Shown here: positions 15,971-24,253 of the stretch, one piece after another
How positions within the stretch are numbered: the stretch's first letter is position 1
How the letters are laid out: every line of letters starts with the position of its first letter
Origin: Pseudomonas sp. CROZ-RG-20F-R04-15
Lineage (GTDB): Bacteria > Pseudomonadota > Gammaproteobacteria > Pseudomonadales > Pseudomonadaceae
Reading direction: 5' to 3'
NCBI RefSeq assembly: GCF_022662375.1
Contig: NZ_JAKNQL010000031.1
Coordinates: 1 to 64,000, forward strand
Length of the DNA stretch: 64,000 bases
Position numbers and translations under genes: made by a program
Notes under the pieces: model-generated
What the model was told of the DNA's origin: nothing
Database searches by the model: none
Seen by the model: the letters and a program-made list of their open reading frames with translations, nothing else

Positions 15971-17029
15971 ATGATCAACCCTCTCCCACCCCGCGGTCGC
16001 GGCACCGCGACCAACCCGCACAACCGCTTCGCGCCGAACCGTTCGGTGGCCGAGGACGACGGCTGGTATCAGGAAGTGCCGCTGACCCAAGGCACCGAGG
16101 TGATGATCGAAACCGCAAAAACCATCATCACCCGCAACACATCTCCGGATCTGCCCTTCGACCGCTCGATTAACCCCTACCGAGGCTGCGAACACGGCTG
16201 CATCTATTGCTATGCACGGCCCAGCCACGCCTATTGGGACATGTCGCCCGGGCTGGATTTCGAAACGAAGCTGATCGCCAAGACCAACGCCGCCCAAGTG
16301 CTGGAAGAACAGCTCGGAAAGAAAGGCTATCAATGTGCGCCGATCAATCTGGGTTCCAACACCGACCCGTATCAGCCGATCGAGCGTGAACACAAAATCA
16401 CCCGGCAGACCCTCGAAGTGCTGCTGCGCTATAAGCACCCGGTGACCATCGTCACCAAAGGTTCGCTGATCCTGCGCGACCTCGACCTGCTCACCGAACT
16501 GGCGCAGCAACGGTTAGTAGCCGTGATGATCAGCCTGACCACGCTGGACGACGAACTCAAACGCATTCTGGAACCACGCGCCGCTGCCCCCAAAGCGCGG
16601 TTGCGCGCTATTCGGGTAATGCGCGAAGCAGGCATTCCGGTCGGCGTGCTGTGTTCGCCGATGATTCCGATGATCAACGACAGCGAAATCGAGAGTCTGC
16701 TCAGCGAAGCCCATGCGGCCGGAGCACAAAGCGCGGCCTACATGATGTTGCGCCTGCCGCTGGAAGTGGCGCCGCTATTTGAAGAATGGCTCGCCGCGCA
16801 CTATCCGCAACGCGCCGCCCATGTGTTGAGCCTGATCCGCCAGAGCCGGGGCGGCGAGCTCTACGACAGCCGTTTTGGCGCGCGCATGCGCGGTGAAGGG
16901 GTGTTCGCCGATCTGCTCGCGCAACGCTTTGCCAAAGCGATCAAGCGTCTTGGCATGAATCGTCGCGATGGCTATAACCTCGATTGCACAGCCTTCTGTC
17001 CGCCGGGTCGCCAGATGTCTTTGATTTAG
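15971..17029 (+). CDS. PA0069-family radical SAM protein (SplB-like)
   Basis: 352-aa radical S-adenosylmethionine enzyme in the group that includes spore photoproduct lyase-like proteins (COG1533). The [4Fe-4S] motif is CEHGCIYC (CX3CX2C) within NPYRGCEHGCIYCYARPSH near residue 60, followed by GSNTDPYQP, a typical second beta strand. The C-terminus has HGYNLDCTAF-like RRDGYNLDCTAFCPPGRQ with extra cysteines. The ATG at 15971 has AGGAG at -9. It stands alone behind a perfect LexA box, so DNA-damage induction is likely. The reaction is unknown; a nucleic-acid repair or modification role is inferred from family and regulation. Confidence 0.88.
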   Translation: MINPLPPRGRGTATNPHNRFAPNRSVAEDDGWYQEVPLTQGTEVMIETAKTIITRNTSPDLPFDRSINPYRGCEHGCIYCYARPSHAYWDMSPGLDFETKLIAKTNAAQVLEEQLGKKGYQCAPINLGSNTDPYQPIEREHKITRQTLEVLLRYKHPVTIVTKGSLILRDLDLLTELAQQRLVAVMISLTTLDDELKRILEPRAAAPKARLRAIRVMREAGIPVGVLCSPMIPMINDSEIESLLSEAHAAGAQSAAYMMLRLPLEVAPLFEEWLAAHYPQRAAHVLSLIRQSRGGELYDSRFGARMRGEGVFADLLAQRFAKAIKRLGMNRRDGYNLDCTAFCPPGRQMSLI

Positions 17030-17079
17030 CGACAATTGGCCTATGGTTGAGGGGTTGGAATCCTTCCGCCGAAATCACC

Positions 17080-17113
17080 CAGTCACGTTTTTTGTGACCT
17101 GGAACACACGTTC
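17080..17113. promoter_or_regulatory. Two adjacent inverted repeats upstream of the beta carbonic anhydrase
   Basis: CAGTCAC/GTGACCTG (17080-17101) flanks a T-run and is followed at once by GAAC-ACAC-GTTC (17102-17113). Both lie in the 237 bp gap before the carbonic anhydrase and could be operators, or the first could be a terminator-like hairpin for the radical SAM gene. Confidence 0.35.
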
Positions 17114-17266
17114 TAGAGCGTTTGATTCAGTTTGAGTTAAGTTTCGGCGGCTACCTTGTTCATCGAGTGACTGACGGGTCGGGATGACCCGGATGTTTAA
17201 ACAGCCACTGGCTTCATACCGGAATACATGGGAATGACTCCCCTAATCCGCCAAAGAGGATGAATC

Positions 17267-17995
17267 ATGAGTGACAAGGATAAACAGCCGTTGGCTGCGT
17301 CGGCGCAAACCCCTGAAGCGGAATCCGCCGATGCAGCGCTGCGACAGATCGTAGACGGCTTTTTGCATTTTCATCATGAGGTCTTCCCACAGCAGGAAGA
17401 ACTCTTCAAGAAACTCGCCACCGCTCAGGCGCCCAAGGCGATGTTCATCACCTGCGCTGACTCGCGCATCGTCCCCGAGCTGATTACCCACAGCTCGCCC
17501 GGCGATCTGTTCGTGACCCGCAACGTCGGCAATGTCGTGCCGCCTTACGGGCAGATGAACGGCGGCGTTTCCACCGCAATCGAATACGCGGTACTGGCGC
17601 TCGGCGTGCAGCACATCATCATCTGCGGCCACTCCGATTGCGGTGCCATGCGTGCAGTGCTCAATCCGGACAGCCTGGAAAAAATGCCGACGGTCAAAGC
17701 CTGGCTGCGCCACGCTGAAGTCGCGAAAACCATGGTGCATGAGAACTGTAACTGCGCCGACGAAAAAGAAAGCATGCCGATCCTCACCGAGGAAAACGTC
17801 ATCGCCCAATTGCAGCACTTGCGTACCCATCCTTCGGTAGCCTCGCGCATGGCGAACGGTCATTTGTTCATCCATGGCTGGGTCTACGACATCGAAACCA
17901 GCGAAATCAAAGCTTACGACGCGGATCAGGGACGTTTCCTGCCGCTCGACGGCAGCCATCCGATTCCGGTGGCGACGCCTAAAGCGCGCTTCTAA
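17267..17995 (+). CDS. Beta-class carbonic anhydrase
   Basis: 242-aa cytosolic zinc enzyme interconverting CO2 and bicarbonate. The beta-class zinc ligands are present: Cys in MFITCADSRIVPE, then His and Cys in CGHSDCGAM. ADSR supplies the Asp-Arg dyad. An AAGAGGA ribosome site precedes the ATG. The first 25 residues are polar and variable. It is followed 90 bp downstream by a SulP anion transporter, and the pair probably supplies or exports bicarbonate as a unit. A 237 bp upstream region contains the promoter and two inverted repeats. Confidence 0.95.
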   Translation: MSDKDKQPLAASAQTPEAESADAALRQIVDGFLHFHHEVFPQQEELFKKLATAQAPKAMFITCADSRIVPELITHSSPGDLFVTRNVGNVVPPYGQMNGGVSTAIEYAVLALGVQHIIICGHSDCGAMRAVLNPDSLEKMPTVKAWLRHAEVAKTMVHENCNCADEKESMPILTEENVIAQLQHLRTHPSVASRMANGHLFIHGWVYDIETSEIKAYDADQGRFLPLDGSHPIPVATPKARF

Positions 17996-18085
17996 ATCCT
18001 CCTAAACATCTGTGTGGTTTGACGCCGGTCGCTGATTCAGCGACCCGGCCTCGCCATGCCTGAAGAAAACTTCGGGAGAATCGCC

Positions 18086-19612
18086 ATGCGTGCGGCTCAA
18101 TTGAAAGCGGTGTTGCCACGGGAGCTGCTCGCTTCAGTGGTTGTGTTTCTGGTCGCCCTGCCGCTGTGCATGGGTATTGCGATCGCGTCAGGGTTGCCGC
18201 CGGCCAAAGGGCTGATCACCGGGATCATCGGTGGTCTGGTGGTCGGTTGGCTGGCGGGTTCGCCGTTACAGGTCAGCGGGCCGGCGGCGGGGCTGGCGGT
18301 GTTGGTGTTTGAACTGGTGCGTCAGCACGGTATCGAGATGCTCGGGCCGATTCTGCTGCTCGCCGGTTTTCTGCAACTGGTCGCCGGGCGCTTGAAGCTC
18401 GGTTGCTGGTTTCGGGTCACGGCGCCAGCGGTGGTGTACGGGATGCTGGCGGGGATTGGCGTCTTGATCGTGCTGTCGCAGGTGCATGTGATGCTTGATG
18501 CGTCACCGAAGCCCTCTGGCCTGGATAACCTCACGGCATTCCCGGCGGCCGTGGCGCAGGCCTTGCCATCGTTTGGCTGGCAGGCCGGGCTGTTGGGTCT
18601 GTCGACGATTGCGGTGATGTGGTTGTGGGAGAAGTTTCGCCCGCATTCGTTGCGCTTCGTTCCGGGTGCATTGCTCGGTGTGGGTCTGGCAACAGGCGCC
18701 AGTCTGCTGTTGGCGTTGCAGGTCAAACGCGTCGAGGTGCCGGCGAATCTGGCGGAAGCTATTGATTGGCTCAAGCCTGCGGACCTGCTCAGCCTGGCCG
18801 ACCCGACGCTGCTGATCGCCGCCTTCGCCGTGGCGTTTATCGCCAGCGCCGAAACTTTGCTGTCCGCCGCAGCGGTGGATCGCATGCACAGCGGCGTACG
18901 CTCGGACTTCGACCGTGAACTGTCGGCGCAAGGGGTCGGCAATATGCTCTGCGGTCTGGTCGGCGCGCTGCCGATGACCGGGGTGATCGTGCGCAGCTCG
19001 GCCAACGTCCAGGCCGGCGCGACCACGCGTTATTCAACGATCTTCCATGGCCTGTGGCTGCTGGCGTTCGTGCTGTTGCTGTCGAGCGTGCTGCAAAGCA
19101 TTCCGGTGGCGAGTCTGGCGGGCGTGCTGGTCTATACCGGTTTCAAACTGGTCGATCTCAAGGCGTTTCGAGGCCTGGGTCGTTATGGGCGGATGCCGAT
19201 GTTCACCTACGCAGCGACGGCGCTGGCGATCATCTTCACCGACCTGCTGACCGGTGTGCTGATCGGTTTCGGTCTGACGATGTTGAAGCTGGCGTTCAAG
19301 GCTTCGCGTTTGAAGATCAGCCTGATCGATCTGCCGCAGGACGGTGAGATGGAGTTGCGTCTGGTCGGTGCGGCGACATTCCTCAAGGTGCCGGCGCTGA
19401 CGCAAGTGCTGGGCAGTATTCCGCAGGGGACGACGGTGCATGTGCCGCTGAACAATCTGAGCTACATCGACCATTCGTGTCTGGAGTTGCTGGAGGAATG
19501 GGGCCGGGCGAATGCGGCGAAGGGTTCGAAGCTGTTGATTGAGTCGCGCGGGTTGAAGCGCAGGCTTGAAGGCAGGGTGCGGACCAATACCGGAATCGGC
19601 GCGGCCGGCTAA
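18086..19612 (+). CDS. SulP-family inorganic anion transporter with STAS domain
   Basis: 508-aa inner-membrane transporter of the SLC26/SulP family. About ten hydrophobic helices span residues 12-400 (for example LLASVVVFLVALPLCMGIAIASGLPPAKGLITGIIGGLV, which carries the family signature), followed by a cytosolic STAS domain (MELRLVGAATFLKVPALTQVL to the end). The ATG at 18086 follows GGGAGAA; an upstream in-frame ATG at 18056 lacks one. Pairing with a carbonic anhydrase points to bicarbonate rather than sulfate as substrate, but this is context-based. Confidence 0.9.
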   Translation: MRAAQLKAVLPRELLASVVVFLVALPLCMGIAIASGLPPAKGLITGIIGGLVVGWLAGSPLQVSGPAAGLAVLVFELVRQHGIEMLGPILLLAGFLQLVAGRLKLGCWFRVTAPAVVYGMLAGIGVLIVLSQVHVMLDASPKPSGLDNLTAFPAAVAQALPSFGWQAGLLGLSTIAVMWLWEKFRPHSLRFVPGALLGVGLATGASLLLALQVKRVEVPANLAEAIDWLKPADLLSLADPTLLIAAFAVAFIASAETLLSAAAVDRMHSGVRSDFDRELSAQGVGNMLCGLVGALPMTGVIVRSSANVQAGATTRYSTIFHGLWLLAFVLLLSSVLQSIPVASLAGVLVYTGFKLVDLKAFRGLGRYGRMPMFTYAATALAIIFTDLLTGVLIGFGLTMLKLAFKASRLKISLIDLPQDGEMELRLVGAATFLKVPALTQVLGSIPQGTTVHVPLNNLSYIDHSCLELLEEWGRANAAKGSKLLIESRGLKRRLEGRVRTNTGIGAAG

Positions 19613-19636
19613 AAATCCCGACCTGGCAACAGACCC

Positions 19637-19725
19637 TGTGGGAGCGAGCTTGCTCGCGAAAGCGGTGGATCAGTCAACCATGATGGTGAATGACACACTG
19701 CATTCGCGAGCAAGCTCGCTCCCAC
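19637..19725. repeat. REP doublet (REPIN-like), outer ends TGTGGG
   Basis: Inverted copies of GGGAGCGAGCTTGCTCGCGAA and its complement, with TGTGGG/CCCACA at the outer ends and about 40 bp between the arms. It separates the convergent SulP and hypothetical genes. Confidence 0.85.
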
Positions 19726-19748
19726 ATTGGATCTACGGCGTATGAGGG

Positions 19749-20381
19749 TTATGCAGCAGGCTGGTCGAGCTCGAGGCCCACACCCAGTCGGCGGCCCATG
19801 CACGGCCAGCGTTTCCACGCAGCGCCGGTGTCCGGGCTGCTGAGTTTTTCGCGGTAGGCTTCCACCGACTCCAGCGCAAAGCTGTCATCGTCGAGCATGC
19901 TGTCCACCGCGTGGTGGACGACTTCATCCAGTTCGTTGGCAAATTTCTCACCGAGCAACTGGTGAGCAATCAGATTGGCGACCGTCATGTCCAGGGGGAT
20001 CAGTGGCTGGCCGAAATGCTTGATGTACAGGTCGTTGACCTCTTCGACAAAGCGGTGCGCCAGATAGGCCTCGTCCAGCAGATGTTCCAGACCAACGGGA
20101 GGCTGGAGGAAATACTGCTCGGCAATTTTCAGCACCGGTTTGATCTGTGACTCGATTCCCGCTTCCCTGGCAACTTCATTGGCTGCGTCCAGCAGGTCAG
20201 GTACTTCATCGATGTAGGCTTCGACAAAACGCGTCAATACAGCCTTGGCATCGGTCTCCGGCAATTGGATTGACGGGTGTAGATGAGGCAGTTGTTCTTC
20301 CAGCTGACGGGTCAGCCGTCCGGTTTCGTTTTCGTGTTGTCGGGCTTTTTTAATCTGCTCGCGCAATGCGGCGGTGTTCAT
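19749..20381 (-). CDS. Conserved hypothetical protein between carbonic anhydrase/SulP and cox genes
   Basis: 210-aa cytosolic, acidic, largely helical protein with no recognisable catalytic motif. I place the start at the ATG at 20381 (MNTAALREQIKKARQH) with CTGGAG just upstream; the longer frame adds a non-conserved tail. The centre contains LLDAANEVAREAGIESQIKPVLKIAEQYFLQPPVG and VANLIAHQLLGEKFANELDEVV, and the C-terminal part has tryptophan- and arginine-rich WKRWPCMGRRLGVGLELDQP. The same position is occupied in P. aeruginosa (as I recall, PA0104). Function unknown. Confidence 0.75.
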   Translation of the reverse strand: MNTAALREQIKKARQHENETGRLTRQLEEQLPHLHPSIQLPETDAKAVLTRFVEAYIDEVPDLLDAANEVAREAGIESQIKPVLKIAEQYFLQPPVGLEHLLDEAYLAHRFVEEVNDLYIKHFGQPLIPLDMTVANLIAHQLLGEKFANELDEVVHHAVDSMLDDDSFALESVEAYREKLSSPDTGAAWKRWPCMGRRLGVGLELDQPAA

Positions 20382-20750
20382 GAAAACTCCAGGAAACAAG
20401 GCAATGAAATAGGGAAGACATAACTTAGCTGGCTTACGAAAAATGCTAAGACGCATTTGTCATAATTATTTCATCCTTGATGCACCTGCGTTATATCGAT
20501 TTGCCACCACTCGTCTGCATCCTTCTCCATTCGTGCCCTTGAAAGCAAGTGCCAGCTGTTTCAGATCATTTACGTCCACACATTGCAATTTCCCGTCGCT
20601 GTCTATACTCGCCAGTGAATGGAGTTAGCTGATGACGCCCGACTGCACCCGCAGCAAGGCCCGGCGATTCAAGTTCGTAGTCTGATGCAGCCGCTCCCTT
20701 GCCGCAGGCGAAAGCCGGCGGGATAACAAGAACGATAAGGGGAACCCGCA
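20382..20750. other. coxB upstream region with 17-codon mini-ORF
   Basis: This 369 bp gap holds the cox promoter region. An ATG at 20632 preceded by GGAG opens a 17-codon frame (20632-20685; product MTPDCTRSKARRFKFVV). A hairpin with a GAAA loop lies at 20701-20720. Whether the mini-ORF is translated cannot be told from one genome. Confidence 0.4.
20583..20609 (+). promoter_or_regulatory. Possible RpoS-type promoter of the cox operon
   Basis: CTATACT (20603-20609) matches the sigma-S -10 consensus, with TTGCAA (20583-20588) upstream at a short spacing of 14. It lies 141 bp before coxB. In P. aeruginosa the aa3 oxidase is reported to be RpoS-dependent, which agrees, but this is motif matching only. 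Confidence 0.45.
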
Positions 20751-21881
20751 ATGATGCGACATCCACACGTCTGGATGGGCCTCCTGTTGTGGTCGATTTT
20801 CAGTCCGGCGCACGCCGCATGGACTGTGAATATGGCGCCTGGAGCGACTGAAATCAGTCACGCAGTATTCGACCTGCACATGACCATTTTCTGGATCTGT
20901 GTGGTGATCGGGATCATCGTCTTCGGCGCCATGTTCTGGTCGATGATGGTGCACCGCCGTTCTACCGGGCAGGTCGCCGCAAAATTCCACGAAAGCACCA
21001 CCGTCGAAATTCTCTGGACCGTCGTACCGTTCCTGATTCTGGTGGCGATGGCCGTGCCGGCGACCGCCACCCTGATCAAGATGTACGACACCAGTGAGCC
21101 GGATATCGATATCCAGATCACCGGTTACCAGTGGAAGTGGCACTACAAATACCTGGGCCAGGACGTCGAGTTCTTCAGCAACCTGGCCACCCCCGCCGAA
21201 CAGATCCACAACAAGGAAACCAAGGGTGAGCATTACTTGCTCGAGGTCGACAAGCCGTTGGTGCTGCCGACCGGGGCCAAGGTGCGCTTCCTCGTCACGT
21301 CCGCCGACGTTATTCACTCGTGGTGGGTGCCGGCCTTCGCGGTAAAACGCGATGCGATCCCGGGGTTCGTCAACGAGGCGTGGACGCGCATCGACAAGCC
21401 CGGCATTTACCGTGGCCAGTGCGCCGAACTGTGCGGCAAGGATCACGGTTTCATGCCGATCGTGGTCGAGGTCAAGGACAAGGCCGACTACGACAAGTGG
21501 CTCGCCGAGCGCAAAGCCGAGGCCGCGCAGCTCAAAGAGCTGACCAGCAAAGACTGGACTCTCGATGAACTCAAGGAGCGCGGCGACAAGATCTATCACA
21601 CCACCTGCGTGTCCTGTCACCAGGCCGAAGGTCAGGGGCTGCCGCCGATGTTCCCGGCACTCAAGGGCTCGGAACTGATCATGAAAGGCAGCAAGGCCGA
21701 TCACCTGCATCGCGTGGTCTTCGGTAAACCGGGTACCGCCATGGCGGCGTTCGGCAAGCAGCTGTCGGAAGTCGATATCGCAGCGGTCGTGACTTACGAA
21801 CGTAACGCCTGGGGCAACAACAAGGGCGACATGGTCACGCCAAAAGAAGTGCTGGAGATGAAACAGGCGGGGGACAAATGA
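20751..21881 (+). CDS. coxB: Cytochrome c oxidase subunit II (caa3-type, heme c fused)
   Basis: 376-aa subunit II of the terminal oxidase; it takes electrons through its CuA centre. A signal peptide (MMRHPHVWMGLLLWSIFSPAHA) is followed by two membrane helices (about 40-60 and 82-105) and a periplasmic CuA domain with CAELCGKDHGFMP carrying the copper ligands. The C-terminus is fused to a cytochrome c module (CVSCH at 286-290), which makes this a caa3-type enzyme. AAGGGG precedes the ATG. First gene of the cox operon. Confidence 0.96.
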   Translation: MMRHPHVWMGLLLWSIFSPAHAAWTVNMAPGATEISHAVFDLHMTIFWICVVIGIIVFGAMFWSMMVHRRSTGQVAAKFHESTTVEILWTVVPFLILVAMAVPATATLIKMYDTSEPDIDIQITGYQWKWHYKYLGQDVEFFSNLATPAEQIHNKETKGEHYLLEVDKPLVLPTGAKVRFLVTSADVIHSWWVPAFAVKRDAIPGFVNEAWTRIDKPGIYRGQCAELCGKDHGFMPIVVEVKDKADYDKWLAERKAEAAQLKELTSKDWTLDELKERGDKIYHTTCVSCHQAEGQGLPPMFPALKGSELIMKGSKADHLHRVVFGKPGTAMAAFGKQLSEVDIAAVVTYERNAWGNNKGDMVTPKEVLEMKQAGDK

Positions 21882-21963
21882 GCCGCCCTATTGCATCTAC
21901 CCGCCACGGTTCGCGGCTCGGTGCCGCGAACCACCTTGCCTGTTCACGTAAAGGAGACCGGCC

Positions 21964-23550
21964 ATGAGCGCTGTAATCGATGACCACGGTCATGCCGACC
22001 ACGCCCACGGCCCCGCCAAAGGCCTGATGCGCTGGGTGCTGACCACCAACCACAAGGACATCGGCACGCTGTACCTGTGGTTTGCGTTTTCCATGTTCCT
22101 GCTCGGCGGTACGTTCGCGATGGTGATTCGCGCCGAACTGTTCCAGCCCGGCTTGCAGATCGTCGAGCCGGCGTTCTTCAACCAGATGACCACCATGCAC
22201 GGTCTGGTGATGGTCTTCGGTGCGGTGATGCCGGCCTTCGTCGGCCTCGCCAACTGGATGATCCCGTTGATGATCGGCGCGCCGGACATGGCCTTGCCCC
22301 GGATGAACAACTTCAGCTTCTGGCTGTTGCCGGCGGCGTTCCTGATCCTCGTGTCGACCCTGTTCACCCCCGGTGGCGGGCCGAACTTCGGCTGGACGTT
22401 CTATGCGCCGCTGTCGACGACGTATGCACCGGAAAGCGTGACCTTCTTCATCTTCGCCATCCACTTGATGGGCATCAGTTCGATCATGGGCGCGATCAAC
22501 GTGATCGCCACCATCCTCAATCTGCGCGCGCCCGGCATGACGCTGATGAAAATGCCGCTGTTCGTCTGGACCTGGCTGATCACTGCGTTTCTGCTGATCG
22601 CGGTAATGCCGGTGCTGGCCGGGTGCGTGACGATGATGCTGATGGACATCCACTTCGGCACCAGCTTCTTCAGTGCTGCCGGTGGCGGTGACCCGGTGCT
22701 GTTCCAGCATGTGTTCTGGTTCTTCGGCCACCCCGAGGTGTACATCATGATCCTGCCGGCCTTCGGCGCCGTCAGCTCGATCATCCCGACCTTCTCGCGC
22801 AAGCCGCTGTTCGGCTACACCTCGATGGTCTACGCGACGGCGAGCATCGCCTTCCTGTCGTTCATTGTCTGGGCGCACCACATGTTCGTGGTCGGCATTC
22901 CGCTGGTGGGCGAGCTGTTCTTCATGTACGCCACGCTACTGATCGCGGTACCGACCGGGGTGAAGGTGTTCAACTGGGCCAGCACCATGTGGCAAGGCTC
23001 GCTGACCTTCGAGACGCCGATGCTGTTTGCCGTGGCGTTCGTGATCCTGTTCTCCATCGGCGGTTTCTCCGGGCTGATGCTGGCCATCGCCCCGGCGGAC
23101 TTCCAGTATCAGGACACCTATTTTGTGGTCGCGCACTTCCACTACGTGCTGGTGCCGGGGGCGATCTTCGGGATCTTCGCCTCGACCTACTACTGGCTGC
23201 CGAAATGGACCGGCCACATGTACGACGAAACCCTCGGCAAGCTGCATTTCTGGCTGTCGTTCGTCGGCATGAACCTGACCTTTTTCCCGATGCATTTCGT
23301 GGGGTTGGCGGGGATGCCGCGACGGATTCCGGACTACAACCTGCAGTTCGCCGACTTCAACATGGTCTCGTCGATCGGCGCGTTCATGTTCGGCACCACG
23401 CAGATTTTCTTCCTGTTCATCGTGATCAAGACCATTCGCGGCGGCCCGCCAGCACCGGCCAAGCCTTGGGATGGTGCGGAAGGTCTGGAGTGGAGCGTGC
23501 CGTCACCGGCGCCGTATCACACCTTCACCACACCGCCGGAAGTGAAATGA
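21964..23550 (+). CDS. coxA: Cytochrome c oxidase subunit I
   Basis: 528-aa catalytic subunit with twelve predicted helices, binding heme a and the heme a3-CuB site. Visible ligands are His in TTMHGLVM (heme a), the His-Tyr cross-link region FFGHPEVYIMILPAFG (CuB), the HH pair in VWAHHMFVVG, and FVVAHFHYV near the C-terminus (heme a3 and heme a). The proton channel residues TTMHGLVMVFG and AxFH are in the expected places. An AAAGGAGA ribosome site precedes the ATG. It is separated from coxB by 82 bp and followed by a REP doublet before ctaG. Confidence 0.97.
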   Translation: MSAVIDDHGHADHAHGPAKGLMRWVLTTNHKDIGTLYLWFAFSMFLLGGTFAMVIRAELFQPGLQIVEPAFFNQMTTMHGLVMVFGAVMPAFVGLANWMIPLMIGAPDMALPRMNNFSFWLLPAAFLILVSTLFTPGGGPNFGWTFYAPLSTTYAPESVTFFIFAIHLMGISSIMGAINVIATILNLRAPGMTLMKMPLFVWTWLITAFLLIAVMPVLAGCVTMMLMDIHFGTSFFSAAGGGDPVLFQHVFWFFGHPEVYIMILPAFGAVSSIIPTFSRKPLFGYTSMVYATASIAFLSFIVWAHHMFVVGIPLVGELFFMYATLLIAVPTGVKVFNWASTMWQGSLTFETPMLFAVAFVILFSIGGFSGLMLAIAPADFQYQDTYFVVAHFHYVLVPGAIFGIFASTYYWLPKWTGHMYDETLGKLHFWLSFVGMNLTFFPMHFVGLAGMPRRIPDYNLQFADFNMVSSIGAFMFGTTQIFFLFIVIKTIRGGPPAPAKPWDGAEGLEWSVPSPAPYHTFTTPPEVK

Positions 23551-23562
23551 ACACAGATCTCC

Positions 23563-23651
23563 CTGTGGGAGCGAGCCTGCTCGCGAAGAACGATGGCGCG
23601 GTTCACCTGATGCACCGAGTTGTCTGCTTCGCGAGCAGGCTCGCTCCCACA
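23563..23651. repeat. REP doublet inside the cox operon, CCTG/CAGG variant
   Basis: Inverted copies of the unit with GAGCCTGCTCGC and GAGCAGGCTCGC cores; TGTGGG/CCCACA ends face outward, about 40 bp between arms. Both arms share the C/G substitution that distinguishes them from the AAGCTT-type units. It lies between coxA and ctaG, within the operon, and could set the relative mRNA level of the two parts. Confidence 0.85.
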
Positions 23652-23676
23652 AGGGATCTGATGAGAGGCATGAACC

Positions 23677-24228
23677 ATGGCTGACTCGATCTCGATGAAA
23701 AAACTCGTCACCCGCCTGCTCGGCGTGGTGGTGGCGATGTTTGTTTTCGGCTTTGCCCTGGTGCCGATCTACGACGTGATGTGCAAAGCCTTCGGCATCA
23801 ATGGCAAGACCGCCGGGCAGTACGAGGGTGAGCAAGTGGTCGACACCTCGCGCCAGGTGCGCGTGCAGTTTCTGTCGACCAACAACGTCGACATGCCGTG
23901 GGACTTCTACCCCAAACATGACGAACTCACTGCCAACCCCGGCGCGGTCAACGAGATGATCTTCATCGCGCGCAATCCCACCGACAAACCCATGAGTGCG
24001 CAAGCCGTGCCGAGTATCGCGCCGAGCAACGCGGCGGCGTATTTCCACAAGACCGAATGCTTTTGTTTTACCCAGCAGATGCTGCAGCCCGGTCAGCAGA
24101 TCGAGATGCCGGTGCGCTTCATTGTTGACCGCGACATGCCCAAGGATGTGAAGCACCTGACGCTGTCCTACACGCTGTTCGATATCACCGCCCGACATCC
24201 GCCAGTGGCTGTAAACACTGGCGGTTGA
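23677..24228 (+). CDS. ctaG: Cytochrome c oxidase assembly protein CtaG/Cox11
   Basis: 183-aa copper chaperone that inserts CuB into subunit I. One N-terminal membrane helix (RLLGVVVAMFVFGFALVPIYDVMC) anchors a periplasmic immunoglobulin-like domain. The copper-binding block is the KTECFCFTQQ cysteine pair around residues 126-130, followed by MPVRFIVDRDMP, which is diagnostic for Cox11. Downstream of the REP doublet and 25 bp before coxC. Confidence 0.94.
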   Translation: MADSISMKKLVTRLLGVVVAMFVFGFALVPIYDVMCKAFGINGKTAGQYEGEQVVDTSRQVRVQFLSTNNVDMPWDFYPKHDELTANPGAVNEMIFIARNPTDKPMSAQAVPSIAPSNAAAYFHKTECFCFTQQMLQPGQQIEMPVRFIVDRDMPKDVKHLTLSYTLFDITARHPPVAVNTGG

Positions 24229-24253
24229 GCGTGCCCGATAAGGAGAACAATAA

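Noticed and set aside
8071..17029. Defence island or prophage
   Set aside because: The region has metabolic genes, a peptidase and mini-proteins, but no integrase, capsid, restriction, toxin-antitoxin or nuclease-effector genes.
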